DNA from: Ettlia oleoabundans
Lineage: Eukaryota > Chlorophyta > Chlorophyceae > Chlamydomonadales
Direction of reading: 5' to 3'
DNA: 25,724 nucleotides
NCBI GenBank assembly: GCA_019693395.1
Contig: JAAMXP010000364.1
Span: 1 to 25,724 of the forward strand
This document shows positions 24,448 through 25,724 of this stretch, piece after piece. How positions within the stretch are numbered: the stretch's first letter is position 1; each line of letters opens with the position of its first letter. The notes under the pieces are model-generated. The model did not search any database. It was not told the DNA's origin and worked only from the letters and a program-made list of their open reading frames with translations. The translations under genes were made by a program, and so were the position numbers.

Positions 24448-25683
24448 TCACGCAATTGGTGGCTGAGGCTGCTGCTGCTGGAGCCTTGCAGCCCTGGTGT
24501 CTGTCGCGGGCTGGTCCTGTTTGGGGCGCAGCCAGAAAGACAGGGGAACGGCGCCTAGGTGGCGCACAACCTCAAGTAGAGCATCTTTTGGAAGCCCTCT
24601 AATGGTGCTCCCTACCACCTCCTCACAAGCAGCAGCGGCAGCGCAGCCCGGCGGCGTGGCAGGAGCGGGAGTCGGAGAGGCGGCGCTGCTGCCAGCACCG
24701 GTGCTGCCAAACAACGAGCTGAGGCTGCCGCGGGTGTCGGCCTCACCTGCCTGCCCTGAGTCAGCAGGGCGGTCGAGAGGAACTGCAAGTATCCTGCTGT
24801 CGAGGTGTATCGGCGACTCGCCACGAACGCGTGCTGACAGCCTGTCGGCCAGGGTGCTGGGGGTGCTGGGGGTGCTTGGGGTGACGGTAGCAGCATCGAA
24901 GCCGTCGCCTCCGCCACCCGCTGATGCTGGCGCAGCCGCCTTATCCACTCCCTCTTCACCGTCCCTGACTATGGGGCTGTGCTCAGCAACTGCTGCTGCA
25001 GCTTTCTTCCTGTCTCCAAGGTCGAGGCCGCTACCAGAGTTGTTGGGCGCCACCAGCAGCTGCTGCCCCTCTGCGTCACGCACCTCGCTGCCAGCAGGCT
25101 CGCCGCTGATGCCTCCCTTTCCGTTTGTCACGCAGGCAATGCCTGCCACTGAAGCGGACTCAAGCTCCGGCGATTCCAAGGCTTTGTTCATATCGAAGGC
25201 GGACAGCTGTGCTGGAGCTCCTCCCGTGCCGCCCCTGTGGCTGTTCCTGCAGGCGCCACTGCCACGGTGACTTGCGCTGCGGCTGTGGCCGCTGCTGTGG
25301 TTATGGCGCTGGCTGATCAGGCGACTCTCGATGGACAGGCGGTGGTTGACCAACAGCAGCTGGCGTACTGCTTGCTTGAAGGCGGGTGGGAAGTAGTGAT
25401 GGTTGGATTGGGACCAGCGGGTGGCGGCGGGGGCTGCAGCCAGCACAACATACCTGCACACCCAAGGCCCAGCAAGGGGCAAGCAGGCAGTACAAGGATA
25501 TGAGGAGCAGGTGATGAGAGGGTTGGGGCAGACTTGACATGCCCATCCCGAGGCAGCAACAGGGAGGGCCGGCGCTCACCCGCAGCTGCTTGTTGGCAGG
25601 CGGCTGGTGAGGTCCGCTGCAATCCCCACTGAGGCCATGCGCTCCGCCTGCATCACCCCTGCCAGCTCAGCACCCGCTTGCAA
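24448..25683 (-). CDS. Unknown Ala/Ser/Gly-rich protein, C-terminal part (runs off right edge)
   Basis: Exons on minus: 25683-25580 (acceptor CTTCTTCTGCAG just upstream, so further exons lie outside the window) and 25453-24448 with the stop TGA at 24450-24448. The phases join as ...TSSC-G-YVVLAAAP. The visible part is about 369 residues. Near its start is an aromatic/Leu segment, NHHYFPPAFKQAVRQLLLVN. After a His/Ser/Arg-rich stretch and a long Ala/Gly/Ser/Thr linker with a TPS tripeptide repeat, it ends with GLPKDALLEVVRHLGAVPLS and FWLRPKQDQ. From memory, a paired FPP.F..AVR.LLL and LP...L..VV...A.PLS.W pattern recurs near the ends of uncharacterised green-algal proteins, but I cannot verify this here. 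No enzymatic motif is visible. Confidence 0.6.
24852..24887 (-). repeat. 9-bp coding repeat (TPS tripeptides)
   Basis: GGGTGCTGG occurs at 24852-24860 and 24861-24869, then GGGTGCTTG at 24870-24878 and a decayed unit at 24879-24887. On the coding strand it gives TPSTPSTPST. Confidence 0.85.
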
Positions 25684-25724
25684 CTGCAGAAGAAGAGGGA
25701 GATGGGAGAGGGTTGGGTTGGGTT

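Noticed and set aside
25711..25724. GGTTGGGTTGGGTT at the right edge, as possible telomeric repeat
   Set aside because: It is not the green-algal or plant telomere unit (TTAGGG/TTTAGGG/TTTTAGGG), and on the minus strand it is the C/T-rich tract before a splice acceptor.

Overview
The window reads as nuclear DNA of a green alga (Chlorophyta). The genes are GC-rich and intron-dense, with many exons of about 60-250 bp. Most introns follow GTGAGT/GTGGGT...TGCAG, although several use GC donors. TGTAA, the green-algal poly(A) signal, follows most of the stops. The proteins carry Ala/Gln/Gly/Ser-rich low-complexity stretches. I cannot fix the genus. There is a 22-base assembly gap (N) at 13241-13262. 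No rRNA, tRNA, CRISPR array or transposase was found.

Layout, left to right. (1) Minus strand, 17-1271: the N-terminal part of a short-chain dehydrogenase/reductase, running off the left edge. (2) A divergent 0.8 kb spacer, then on the plus strand 2085-7345 a complete 15-exon acyl-CoA oxidase (674 aa) with a textbook PTS2 peroxisomal signal. (3) Plus, 7857-11686: the splicing factor PRP18 (11 exons, 493 aa). (4) Plus, 12524-16605: eIF2B subunit beta (12 exons, 463 aa). (5) Plus, 17161-19654: a membrane-anchored RING-H2 ubiquitin ligase (7 exons, 440 aa). (6) Minus, 20976-23338: a five-exon gene for a 626-aa protein of unknown family, with a histidine-laddered helix and Pro-Ala-Gln repeats. 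(7) Minus, 24448 to the right edge: the C-terminal part of an unrecognised Ala/Ser/Gly-rich protein.

The exon models were built by hand. I required every donor/acceptor pair to keep the reading phase and, where the family is known, to give a continuous family-like protein. All five recognised genes close in frame from end to end, apart from the edge truncation of gene 1. The neighbours do not form a pathway. They are separate housekeeping genes (fatty-acid oxidation, splicing, translation initiation, ubiquitination) packed mostly head to tail.

The most notable observations are an apparent excess of GC-AG introns (4 of 50 complete introns, two of them consecutive in the acyl-CoA oxidase gene), the unknown His-ladder protein, and a short AT-richer coding-like patch between genes 2 and 3. 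I do not see a convincing new multi-gene system here.
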